DNA of 42,171 bases from Thermoflexia bacterium (lineage in GTDB: Bacteria; Chloroflexota; Anaerolineae; B4-G1; DUEL01). Positions 25,670 through 32,533 of this stretch are shown here, in pieces. Where the stretch lies: the NCBI GenBank assembly GCA_011192125.1, contig DUEL01000013.1:4335-46505 (forward strand), given 5' to 3'. Position numbers and translations under genes: made by a program. Below the pieces are notes generated by a model. The model searched no databases. It saw nothing but the letters and a program-made list of their open reading frames with translations, and was not told the origin of the DNA. Numbering within the stretch: position 1 is the first letter of the stretch; every line of letters begins with the position of its first letter.

Positions 25670-27118
25670 CTACTTGTTCCGTTTACGACGCTCCAGTACC
25701 CTTCGCACGACCTTTTCCACGTCCTCGGGCAGCGGCTCCACCTCGTGCTCGGCCAGGATCTGCCGCGCTCGCTCGTTCGCCCGCGTGGTCATATCCTTGC
25801 CCCCCTTCTCCACCCACTCGCCGTACCGCATCCGGTCCAGCAGCAGCGGTCGCCACTGGGCCCACCGCCAGTTCTTCAGCGTGTGGTCGTCGGCGAGGAA
25901 GCCGCCGCCCGGCCGGGCACGGTGGATCGGTTCCCGTGCCAGGGTGCGTTCGCTCACCTCCACCCCGCCCACGATGTGACGGACGTCCCGGATGATCTCG
26001 TCGGCGATGACCACCATTTCCATCGATGAGGTGGTGCCGTACTCGATATAGCCCACGTCGTGGACCAGGGTGCAGCGGGAGAGGAAGGCCATCATGATCG
26101 AGACCGTCGCCTCGATCCCCGCCTGGGCGTCCACCACCTTGCTGTCCGTCGCCCCCGCGGCGCCCCAGACGGGGAGACCGTAGAAGCGGGCCAGGTCGGT
26201 CCAGGCGGGCATCGTCGTCGCCCACTCCGGCGCGCCGTAACTGACGATCGCGCTCTTCATGTCCAGCGCGGCGATGTTCATGCCGTAGAGGAACGGCGTC
26301 CCCGGGCGGACCAACTGGGTCAGCACCAGCCCGACCAGACTCTCGGCGTTGCCCAGGGCCAGCGCCCCGGCCATCGTGATCGGTCCACCGCCGCCGGTGT
26401 TGGGGGATGGAGGATACGTGACCGGGATCTCCTTCTCCGCACAGAAGAGCAGTTTGTCCACCGATTCCGGCGGGAGAAGGAGCGGCGAGATGGGCTCGGC
26501 GTAGTGCAGGAGGAACGGCCGTTCCCGCAGGGCCTCCTCCCCGCCCGCCACCGCGCAGGCGATCTCGTAGATGTCCTCCATATCCCGCCGATCGCTCGCC
26601 GTGTAGACGATCGGTTTGGTCGATCCGCGGAGCATGCCGACGAAGCCGTAGAGGTACGCGTCCTCCGGCGGGACCTCCGACGGATGGCCCATCGACATCA
26701 CGAAGTCGATCTGATCCAGCCCGTCGCTCAGGCGGGCGATGCGCTCCACATCCTCAGTCGTGGTCCGCCTGCGCTCCCCCGTCTCCACGTCAATGGTGAA
26801 GATGCAATCCGATCCGGTCCCGAAGAAGACCTTGCCCAACTCCAGCGGCATCGTCAACTCACCAAGACGGTTGTACATCGGGATCCGGGACGGGGCGGAG
26901 GCGAGGGCCTCGGTCACCAGTCGCTCCGGGATCTTGATCCGCCCGTCCGACTCCCAGGCCCCGGCCTCCAGCAGCAGCCGACGGGCCCCTTCGTGCTTGA
27001 CGACGATGCCCGTCCGGCTCAGGATGTCGAGGCTTGTGCGGTGGATCGCTTCGACCTGCTCGTCCGAAAGCATCCGCACGGACGGGTGCATCGTCTCGAT
27101 CGGGATCTGCTCGGTCAT
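25670..27118 (-). CDS. MttB-family corrinoid methyltransferase, copy 3 (paired with corrinoid protein)
   Basis: A 482-residue MttB-superfamily protein with no in-frame amber codon. It has LDILSRTGIVVKHEGA near residue 30, FGTGSDC at 99-105 followed by IDVETGERR, GSTKPIVY near 165, FYGLPVWGAAGATDSKV near 312 and LVHDVGY near 353. It lies 34 bases downstream of the corrinoid protein gene on the same strand, and the pterin methyltransferase lies just beyond. The trio therefore has the classic methyltransferase-corrinoid-methyltransferase arrangement of the MttB/MtgB systems. It is the best candidate for the primary demethylase of the imported compound. ATG at 27118 follows AAGGAGAGG. Of the four copies, this one and copy 1 look most like ordinary non-pyrrolysine relatives; glycine betaine or another quaternary amine is a candidate substrate. 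Confidence 0.9.
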   Translation of the reverse strand: MTEQIPIETMHPSVRMLSDEQVEAIHRTSLDILSRTGIVVKHEGARRLLLEAGAWESDGRIKIPERLVTEALASAPSRIPMYNRLGELTMPLELGKVFFGTGSDCIFTIDVETGERRRTTTEDVERIARLSDGLDQIDFVMSMGHPSEVPPEDAYLYGFVGMLRGSTKPIVYTASDRRDMEDIYEIACAVAGGEEALRERPFLLHYAEPISPLLLPPESVDKLLFCAEKEIPVTYPPSPNTGGGGPITMAGALALGNAESLVGLVLTQLVRPGTPFLYGMNIAALDMKSAIVSYGAPEWATTMPAWTDLARFYGLPVWGAAGATDSKVVDAQAGIEATVSIMMAFLSRCTLVHDVGYIEYGTTSSMEMVVIADEIIRDVRHIVGGVEVSERTLAREPIHRARPGGGFLADDHTLKNWRWAQWRPLLLDRMRYGEWVEKGGKDMTTRANERARQILAEHEVEPLPEDVEKVVRRVLERRKRNK

Positions 27119-27152
27119 CCCCTCTCCTTTCTCCGCCGGTCGACGGAGCAGC

Positions 27153-27788
27153 CTACTCCGCCAGCTGCCTAGCGATCTCGACGGCGGTGGGGGCGTCCGG
27201 CGCGTAGGCGTCCGCGCCGATCTCCTCGGCGAAGGCCGCCGTCACCGGCGCGCCGCCGACCATGATCTTGACCGAATCGCGGACCCCAGCGTCCTCGAGC
27301 GCCTCGATCGTGGCCTTCATATTGACCATCGTCGTGGTCAGCAGCGCACTCATCCCGACGACCTTGGGCTGGTGCTCGCGCACCGCCTCGATGAACACAC
27401 CGGGCTCCACGTCCACGCCCAGGTCGATGACCTCAAACCCGGCCCCCTCCAGCATCATCTTCACCAGGTTCTTGCCGATGTCGTGCAGGTCGCCCTGGAC
27501 CGTGCCGATCACGTACTTACCGACGGTGGGCACGTTCCCTTGCGCCAGCAATGGACGGAGGACGTCCATCCCCGCCTGCATCGCCCGCGCGGCGATCAGG
27601 ACCTCCGGCACGAACAGGTCGCCCGCCTTGAAATCCCTCCCCACGACGTCCATCCCGGCGATGAGCCCGTCGTTGAGGACCTCCTGGGGACTCATCCCCT
27701 CGTCGAGGGCCTTCTGGACCAGTTGAGCGACTTTCTCGTCCTCGCCGTCGTAGAGGTTGGTGGCGATCTCCTGTAGGATGTCTGCCAT
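27153..27788 (-). CDS. Corrinoid (cobalamin-binding) methyltransferase protein, MtbC/MttC/MtgC type
   Basis: A 211-residue protein with two domains. The N-terminal four-helix cap (about 1-85) includes GMDVVGRDFKAGDLFVPEVLIAARAM. The C-terminal Rossmann-like B12 domain has the cobalt-ligand motif D100-x-H102-x-x-G105 within GDLHDIGKNLV, and later VGMSALLTTTM and IMVGGAPVT. It accepts a methyl group on cobalt(I) from an MttB-type protein and passes it to the pterin methyltransferase. It is the only corrinoid protein in the window, so it may serve all four MttB homologues. Cobalt must be kept reduced by an activase (RamA or similar), which is not in this window. AGGAGGT lies about 8 bases before the ATG. 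Confidence 0.95.
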   Translation of the reverse strand: MADILQEIATNLYDGEDEKVAQLVQKALDEGMSPQEVLNDGLIAGMDVVGRDFKAGDLFVPEVLIAARAMQAGMDVLRPLLAQGNVPTVGKYVIGTVQGDLHDIGKNLVKMMLEGAGFEVIDLGVDVEPGVFIEAVREHQPKVVGMSALLTTTMVNMKATIEALEDAGVRDSVKIMVGGAPVTAAFAEEIGADAYAPDAPTAVEIARQLAE

Positions 27789-27821
27789 CTCGTTTGACCT
27801 CCTGTGTGGGTTGACTGATGT

Positions 27822-27899
27822 ATCACCGCCGAGGTGCAGAGGTCGCGGAGGTTTTGTTTACTTTAAATTCTCCGCGCCCTCTGCGTCTCAGAGGTAGAA
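27822..27899. repeat. Dispersed hairpin repeat, copy C (variant type)
   Basis: An imperfect inverted repeat lies between the corrinoid gene and the pterin methyltransferase gene. The left arm contains CACCGCCGAGGTGCAGAGG and the right arm CCCTCTGCGTCTCAGAGG. It differs from copies A, B, D and E in using CGCCGAGG in place of CACAGAG near its outer end. The AT-rich centre is TTTACTTTAAATT. Confidence 0.75.
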
Positions 27900-27918
27900 C
27901 CTACCACCGCTCCCGTTG

Positions 27919-28782
27919 CTACGCCTGCCGACGCCGCTTTCGGTACGCGCGGATGTACCGCATCCCATACGCATCCCGGCCGAGGAGCAGGTCCGCTGCC
28001 AGGATCGCCGGGCGCACCTTCGCCGCGTCCACGATGGGACAGTTGACCCCCGCCAGGATGACCATCCCCAAGAAGACCTGGTTGATCGTCTCCCGATCGG
28101 GGAGGCCGAAGGAGACGTTGCTGGCGCCCAGGGTCTGGTTGACCCCCAGTTCCTCGCGCACCATCCGAATGGCCTCCAGCGTGACCCGGGCGGCGTTGGA
28201 GTCGGCTCCGACGGTCATCGCCAGGCAATCGATCACTATGTCCTCGCGCGGGATCCCCAACGCCCCGGCCCGCTCGACGATCTTGCGGGCCACCGCCAAT
28301 CGCTTCTCTGGCGCGGAGGGGATCCCCTCATCGTCCATCGTCAGGCCGATCACCGCCGCGCCGTACTCCGCCACCAGCGGCAGCACCGCCTCCAGGCGGG
28401 CCTCCTCGCCGTTGACCGAGTTGACCAACGGCTTGCCCTCAGGGGCCAGTTCCCGGTGGACCTCCAGCGCCGCCCTCAGCGCTTCGACGTTGGCCGTGTC
28501 GATGCAGACCGGGACGTCCGCCACCTCCATCACGGCGCGGACGGCGCGGGGGAGCATCTCCACCTCGTCCACCCCCGCCGCACCGACGTTGATGTCCAGC
28601 ACGTCGGCCCCTGCCTCCACCTGGGCGGTCGCTTCCCGCCGGACGATCTCCAGGTCGCCCGCGGCAAGCGCGGCCGCCAGCCGCTTCTTTCCGGTGGGGT
28701 TGATCCGTTCGCCGATGAGGACCGTGGGCTTCTCAGGGCTGATGACGACGGTTTTCTGTGCACTCTTCAGGATGGTCTCCAT
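27919..28782 (-). CDS. Methyltetrahydrofolate:corrinoid methyltransferase family protein (MtgA/AcsE-like)
   Basis: A 287-residue pterin-binding TIM-barrel protein. Family marks are IGERINPTGKKRL near residue 23, GADVLDINVGAAGVDE (pterin-site Asp and Asn), NSVNGEE near 122, IGLTMDDEGIP near 147 and TLGASNVSFGLPDRETIN near 215. In glycine betaine systems this partner transfers the methyl group from methyl-corrinoid protein to tetrahydrofolate; in acetogens the related AcsE works in the opposite direction. Context favours methyl-THF formation during catabolism, but direction is not visible from sequence. It is bracketed by hairpin repeats C and D. An AGAGGA site precedes the ATG at 28782. Methyl-THF could then feed the Wood-Ljungdahl pathway or be oxidised. 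Confidence 0.92.
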   Translation of the reverse strand: METILKSAQKTVVISPEKPTVLIGERINPTGKKRLAAALAAGDLEIVRREATAQVEAGADVLDINVGAAGVDEVEMLPRAVRAVMEVADVPVCIDTANVEALRAALEVHRELAPEGKPLVNSVNGEEARLEAVLPLVAEYGAAVIGLTMDDEGIPSAPEKRLAVARKIVERAGALGIPREDIVIDCLAMTVGADSNAARVTLEAIRMVREELGVNQTLGASNVSFGLPDRETINQVFLGMVILAGVNCPIVDAAKVRPAILAADLLLGRDAYGMRYIRAYRKRRRQA

Positions 28783-28803
28783 TGGATCCTCTCCGTTTTT
28801 GTG

Positions 28804-28890
28804 TTTTCACCACAGAGACACAGAGGACGCAGAGATTTCTGATTTTCTCTTTTTCTACCCCTTCTCTGTGCCCTCTGTGTCTCTGTGGTG
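28804..28890. repeat. Dispersed hairpin repeat, copy D
   Basis: The best-conserved copy. The left arm CACCACAGAGACACAGAG is matched perfectly by the right arm, and 25 of 27 arm positions pair overall, around a T-rich centre of about 28 bases. The right arm overlaps the end of the aminotransferase gene and encodes its last residues. Confidence 0.9.
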
Positions 28891-30060
28891 TTTCTTCAAT
28901 TTACCCAGCGCTCGCTCCATCCGGGTCAACGCTTCGCGGATGTTCTCCATTGAGTTAGCGAAACAGAGCCGCAGGTACCCCTCTCCGCGGGCCCCGAAAG
29001 CGGTCCCGGGCAACACTGCCACCCCCGCCTCCTCCAGCAGGTACTCCGCGAGCCAGTCCGCGGACCGACCGAAGGCGGAGACGTTGGGGAAAACGTAGAA
29101 GGCCCCTTTGGGCATGCGGCAGCGGACGCCGGGGATGCGGTTGAGGCCTTCGACCAACACGTCCCGCCGCCGCCGGTACTCGGCCACCACCTCCTCGACC
29201 GGCTCCTGCGGCCCGGTCAGCGCCTCCAGGCCGGCATACTGTGTGAACGTCGCGGTGCAGCCCACCGAATGGGTCAGCAGCAACTCCACCCGTTCAGCCA
29301 GCGGCTCCGGCATGATCCCGTACCCCAGCCGCCAGCCGGTCATCGCGTAGGTCTTGGAGAACCCATCGACGATCACCGTCCGCTCCGCCATCCCGGGGAG
29401 GCTGGCGATGCTAGGCGCCGATCTCCCATCGTACACCAGGCGGGCGTAGATCTCGTCGGAGAGGATCCACAGGTCCCGCTCCCGGGCCACCCGGGCGATG
29501 TGCTCCAACGCCGGAAGGGACATCACGCCGCCGGTGGGGTTGCTGGGGGAGTTGAGGATGACCATCCGCGTTCGGTCCGTCACCAGCCGATCGAAGGCGT
29601 CGAGGTCGAAAGAGAAGTCCTCCTCTTCGCGGAGGGAGACCGGCACCGGCACCCCGCCCGCCACGCGGATCATCGCCGGGTAGGTGGGGAAGCCGGGGTC
29701 GGGGTAGAGCACCTCGTCGCCGGGGTGGACCAGGGCCAGGGTGACAAAGAAGAGGGGGGGCTTAGCGCCCGGGCCGACCACCACCTGCTCGGGTCGGAAC
29801 GCGATCCCGCGCCGTCGCCCGGCGTCTTCAGCGATCGCGCGCCGGAGGGCGGGAAGGCCCGCGGGAGGGTTGTAGCGGGTGTGTCCCTCTTCGATGGCCC
29901 GGATGCCGGCCCGGGCGATGTGAGGGAAAGTGGGTACGTCGGGCTGGCCGATCTCCAGGTGGATGATACGCCGCCCCTGCGCCTCCAACGCCTGGGCACG
30001 GGCCAGCATGTGGTACGCCCCTTCCGGGGCCAGATGGCAGACACGCTCGGCGAAATCCAT
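28855..30060 (-). CDS. Class I/II PLP-dependent aminotransferase
   Basis: About 401 residues, fold type I. LEIGQPDVPTFPHI and YNPPAGLPALRRAIAE open the domain. NSPSNPTGGVM holds the substrate-domain Asn, and SDEIYARLVYD holds the pyridine-contacting Asp. VDGFSKTYAMTGWRLGY carries the PLP-binding lysine, and the C-terminal LRLCFANS carries the carboxylate-binding Arg. It would move an amino group between an amino acid and a 2-oxo acid, matching a pathway that handles amines. ATG at 30060 is preferred over a GTG at 30084 that overlaps the regulator stop. The C-terminal residues HHRDTEGTEKG come from hairpin repeat D and are not part of the normal family end. The gene follows the GntR gene at once, so it is the first enzyme of the minus-strand unit. 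Confidence 0.9.
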   Translation of the reverse strand: MDFAERVCHLAPEGAYHMLARAQALEAQGRRIIHLEIGQPDVPTFPHIARAGIRAIEEGHTRYNPPAGLPALRRAIAEDAGRRRGIAFRPEQVVVGPGAKPPLFFVTLALVHPGDEVLYPDPGFPTYPAMIRVAGGVPVPVSLREEEDFSFDLDAFDRLVTDRTRMVILNSPSNPTGGVMSLPALEHIARVARERDLWILSDEIYARLVYDGRSAPSIASLPGMAERTVIVDGFSKTYAMTGWRLGYGIMPEPLAERVELLLTHSVGCTATFTQYAGLEALTGPQEPVEEVVAEYRRRRDVLVEGLNRIPGVRCRMPKGAFYVFPNVSAFGRSADWLAEYLLEEAGVAVLPGTAFGARGEGYLRLCFANSMENIREALTRMERALGKLKKHHRDTEGTEKG

Positions 30061-30080
30061 GCTACACCTGGAACGCTGGC

Positions 30081-30770
30081 TCACTCCGACCGCTTGGGCA
30101 CCTTCGCCAACAGATACCAGGACGCCCCCTCCTCCCGGATCACGCGGTCGAGGACGACATCGCGGGTCTCCGTCAGTTCGGTGAGGATCGCCCGCCGCGC
30201 CGCTTCGACATCATGGGCGCGGAGCGCTTCGATGAGACGGGCGTGCGTGGGTGCCAGGGCCTTGCCGATCCGTCGCATCACCATGAACCGACCCAGCCGG
30301 TCGAGCAGGTGACCGACCATCTTCGCCAGTTCCTCGTTGCCCGATGCACGGGCCACGAGGTAGTGGAAGCGACGGTTCTCGTCGGTGTACCGCTCGTAGG
30401 AATCGTCATCCTCACCTGTGTAGCCCGCGTGCACCTGCTCCAGTTCCTCGATCTCCTCCTCGGTGATCCGGGCGGCCGCCCGCTCCACTGCCGCTACCTC
30501 TAGGATCTCCCGCAGCTCGAAGAGATCGCGCAACTGTTTCAGAGTGACGCGGGTGACGAAGTAGCCGGAGCGCGGCCGGATGGTCACCAACCCCTCCTGC
30601 CCCAGCATCTGCAGCGCGTCGCGGACCGGCGTGACACTGGTGCCATACTTGCGGGCCAGCGCTTTGACGCTGAGGCGTGCGCCCGGCTGGAGATAACCCA
30701 GAATGATGGCGCGACGAATATCCCGATAGATCCGGTTTCTTGAGGTGCCGTCTGGGTCTGGGGAAGCCAC
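30081..30770 (-). CDS. GntR-family transcriptional regulator with FCD ligand domain
   Basis: A 229-residue regulator. The N-terminal winged helix (about 8-75) has IYRDIRRAIILGYLQPGARL, the recognition region KYGTSVTPVRDALQML, and GLVTIRPRSGYFVT. The C-terminal all-helical FCD domain (about 80-215) has LFELREILEVAAVERAAA, DENRRFHYLVARASGN and LIEALRAHD, including the Asp and His positions that often bind a metal and an acidic ligand. The start was set at GTG 30768-30770 because a strong GGAGGAGGGG site lies about 7 bases upstream. A longer frame back to 30827 would start upstream of the -10 of its own promoter. It probably controls both divergent units and itself through the shared sites at 30828-30837 and 30911-30922. 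The ligand may be a carboxylic pathway intermediate (inference). Confidence 0.92.
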   Translation of the reverse strand: MASPDPDGTSRNRIYRDIRRAIILGYLQPGARLSVKALARKYGTSVTPVRDALQMLGQEGLVTIRPRSGYFVTRVTLKQLRDLFELREILEVAAVERAAARITEEEIEELEQVHAGYTGEDDDSYERYTDENRRFHYLVARASGNEELAKMVGHLLDRLGRFMVMRRIGKALAPTHARLIEALRAHDVEAARRAILTELTETRDVVLDRVIREEGASWYLLAKVPKRSE

Positions 30771-30815
30771 AGAACACCCCTCCTCCGACTTGTAACGCGC
30801 CGAGACGTGTGACAT

Positions 30816-30844
30816 ATTATACAGCAAGACGTATCAGTTGACAA
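30816..30844 (-). promoter_or_regulatory. Promoter of the GntR regulator and long minus-strand unit
   Basis: On the minus strand, TTGTCA (30839-30844) and a perfect TATAAT (30816-30821) are separated by 17 bases. Transcription should start near 30809, about 39 bases before the GTG start. The spacer contains CTGATACGTC (minus strand, 30828-30837), a near copy of the operator next to the divergent promoter, so autoregulation is likely. Confidence 0.8.
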
Positions 30845-30881
30845 GTCCGATGTTTCGAATCGCCCATCAGACACTCAATGA

Positions 30882-30910
30882 TTGACAGGACTGTGTGTTA
30901 GTTATATAAT
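30882..30910 (+). promoter_or_regulatory. Perfect-consensus sigma-70 promoter of MttB copy 4
   Basis: TTGACA (30882-30887), a spacer of exactly 17 bases and TATAAT (30905-30910) match the sigma-70 consensus at every position. The start site should be near 30917, leaving a leader of about 67 bases. Such a strong promoter implies tight control by a repressor when substrate is absent. Confidence 0.9.
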
Positions 30911-30922
30911 CTGATACATCAG
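30911..30922. promoter_or_regulatory. Candidate GntR operator over the transcription start
   Basis: CTGATACATCAG is a perfect dyad (CTGAT, 2 bases, ATCAG) placed directly after the -10 of the MttB copy 4 promoter. The same core, CTGATACRTC, occurs on the other strand at 30828-30837 inside the regulator promoter. Size and position fit a GntR/FCD dimer site. Binding is inferred. Confidence 0.65.
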
Positions 30923-30938
30923 AGGGTGACGCCCCTCT
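30921..30938 (+). other. Small hairpin in the leader of MttB copy 4
   Basis: AGAGGG (30921-30926) pairs with CCCTCT (30933-30938) around a 6-base loop, close to the 5' end of the transcript. It may stabilise the mRNA. It has no riboswitch-like features, and the AAGGAGG ribosome site further down stays free. Confidence 0.35.
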
Positions 30939-30983
30939 CTACGACGGCGATCGTTTGGCGGCAACCACCAAGGAGGAACGGCT

Positions 30984-32432
30984 ATGATCGAAACCCACAC
31001 CACCCGCCAGACCAGCGTTCGCTTCTCCCGATTGGGCCCCCAGGAATGTGAACGGATCCACCTGGCAAGCCTGGAGGTCCTAGAGCGGGTCGGCATCGAG
31101 GTCTACGATGAGAAGGCCCGCCAACTGCTGGTCAAGGCTGGGGCGAGGGCGGACGGGGTTCGGGTCCGCCTCCCCGAGCGCCTGGTCGAATGGGCGCTCT
31201 CGGTCGCACCCAAGCGGATCACCTTGTACGACCGCAACGGGAGAGTCGCCATCCGGGCCTGGGGGTACCGGTCCTACTTCGGCGGGGGATCGGACTGCCT
31301 GAACATCCTCGACCATCGGACCGGAGAGCGTCGCCGGGCGGTGCTGGAGGACGTCCGGGAGGCGACGGTGCTGATGGACGCGCTGCCGGAGGTCGATTTT
31401 GTGATGTCGGCCTTCCTCCCCTCCGACGCCGACCAACGGATCTACGACCGATACCAGATGGAGGTGATGCTCAACAACACGACCAAACCCATCGTCTTCG
31501 TCACACCGGACTTCGAGGGGTGTGTCACGGCGGTGGAGATGTGCGAGGTCGTCGCGGGAGGGGCGGAATCCTTCCAACAGCGCCCCTTCGCCATCTGCTA
31601 CATCAACGTCACCTCCGGTCTTGTGGCCAACGCGGAGGCCCTCCAGAAATGCATATACCTGGCCGAGAAGGGGCTTCCACTCCTCTACATCCCCCTCAAC
31701 GCCGGTGGGGTCAACTCGCCGGTCACCACCGCCGGTTGTATGGCGACGATGAACGCTGGGACCCTGCTGGGCATCGTGCTGGCCCAACTGGTGCGGGAGG
31801 GGACTCCCGTGGGGGTCCCCGGGTGGAACGGCGGCCCCTACAACCTGCAGACGATGGTCGGCAACTACGTCCTGGCCGACGAGCAGGGGGTCGCCACGGC
31901 GATGGGGAAGTACTACAACCTGCCCGTCTTCGGCTTGGGTGGCTCCACCGACTCCAAGGTGCTCGATCAGCAATGCGGGGCCGAGGTGACCATCAGCCTC
32001 TTCACTGCTCTCCTCAGCGGCGCCAACCTGGTCCACGACCTGGGCTTTATGGACGCGGGGATGCAGGGGTCGCTCCCCCTCATTGCCATCTGCAACGACC
32101 TTCTGGGCTTCCTCCGCGCCGCCACCCGAGGCGTCGTGGTCGACGACGAGACTCTAGCCCTGGACGTGGTGGAGGAACTGGGGCCCAGTGGCAACTATCT
32201 GGCCCACGACCATACGCTGAAGCACTTCCGCGAGGCGTACTACTCCAAGTTGGCCGACAAGTGGCCCCACTCCCAATGGGTGGAGCGCGGGGCGACCACG
32301 ATGGAGGAGCGGGCGGCGAAACTGGTCGAGGAGATCCTCGCCGGTCACAAACCGGAGCCCCTTCCCGCCGACATCCGGCGCGATCTGCGGAAGATCGTCG
32401 AGCGGGAGCAGGCCCGCCTGGGCGGAGCATAG
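30984..32432 (+). CDS. MttB-family corrinoid methyltransferase, copy 4 (divergent unit)
   Basis: A 482-residue MttB-superfamily protein with no in-frame amber codon. It has LEVLERVGIEVYDEKA near residue 30, FGGGSDC at 99-105 followed by DHRTGERRR, NTTKPIVFV near 166, YYNLPVFGLGGSTDSKV and LVHDLGFMDAG near 353. Unlike the other three copies it lies on the plus strand, under its own perfect-consensus promoter, opposite the GntR regulator. It is followed by a PLP enzyme of Cys/Met metabolism with only a hairpin repeat between, so the two probably work together. The methyl acceptor is presumably the corrinoid protein at 27153, made from the divergent unit. An AAGGAGG site lies about 8 bases before the ATG. 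The substrate is unknown; an S- or N-methylated amino acid would fit the partner. Confidence 0.88.
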   Translation: MIETHTTRQTSVRFSRLGPQECERIHLASLEVLERVGIEVYDEKARQLLVKAGARADGVRVRLPERLVEWALSVAPKRITLYDRNGRVAIRAWGYRSYFGGGSDCLNILDHRTGERRRAVLEDVREATVLMDALPEVDFVMSAFLPSDADQRIYDRYQMEVMLNNTTKPIVFVTPDFEGCVTAVEMCEVVAGGAESFQQRPFAICYINVTSGLVANAEALQKCIYLAEKGLPLLYIPLNAGGVNSPVTTAGCMATMNAGTLLGIVLAQLVREGTPVGVPGWNGGPYNLQTMVGNYVLADEQGVATAMGKYYNLPVFGLGGSTDSKVLDQQCGAEVTISLFTALLSGANLVHDLGFMDAGMQGSLPLIAICNDLLGFLRAATRGVVVDDETLALDVVEELGPSGNYLAHDHTLKHFREAYYSKLADKWPHSQWVERGATTMEERAAKLVEEILAGHKPEPLPADIRRDLRKIVEREQARLGGA

Positions 32433-32514
32433 AAACCACAGAGGCACGGAGAACACAGAGAATCCCAAAGAGATCTCAGGAACCCTATGTGCTCTCTGTG
32501 CCTCTACGGTGAAG
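32432..32514. repeat. Dispersed hairpin repeat, copy E
   Basis: An imperfect inverted repeat fills most of the gap between MttB copy 4 and the PLP enzyme. The left arm reads AAACCACAGAGGCACGGAGA and the right arm GTGCTCTCTGTGCCTCTACG. It begins at the last base of the MttB copy 4 stop codon, the same placement as copy A after MttB copy 2. Confidence 0.8.
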
Positions 32515-32533
32515 ACCAGAAAGGAGCGAGGCG

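Noticed and set aside
22696..25995. Very long open frame on the plus strand (over 1000 codons) opposite the importer genes.
   Set aside because: It is antisense to permease and binding-protein genes with clear family motifs, and its translation is Arg/Gly/Asp/His-rich with no recognisable domain. Such frames arise from high GC in third codon positions.
27789..27918. Cobalamin riboswitch upstream of the corrinoid or methyltransferase genes.
   Set aside because: The space is occupied by hairpin repeat C. I found no B12-box-like sequence here or in the 30828-30983 intergenic region.
30771..30827. Longer N-terminus for the GntR regulator starting at TTG 30827.
   Set aside because: It would begin upstream of the -10 element of its own promoter (30816-30821). 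GTG 30770 has a strong ribosome-binding site.
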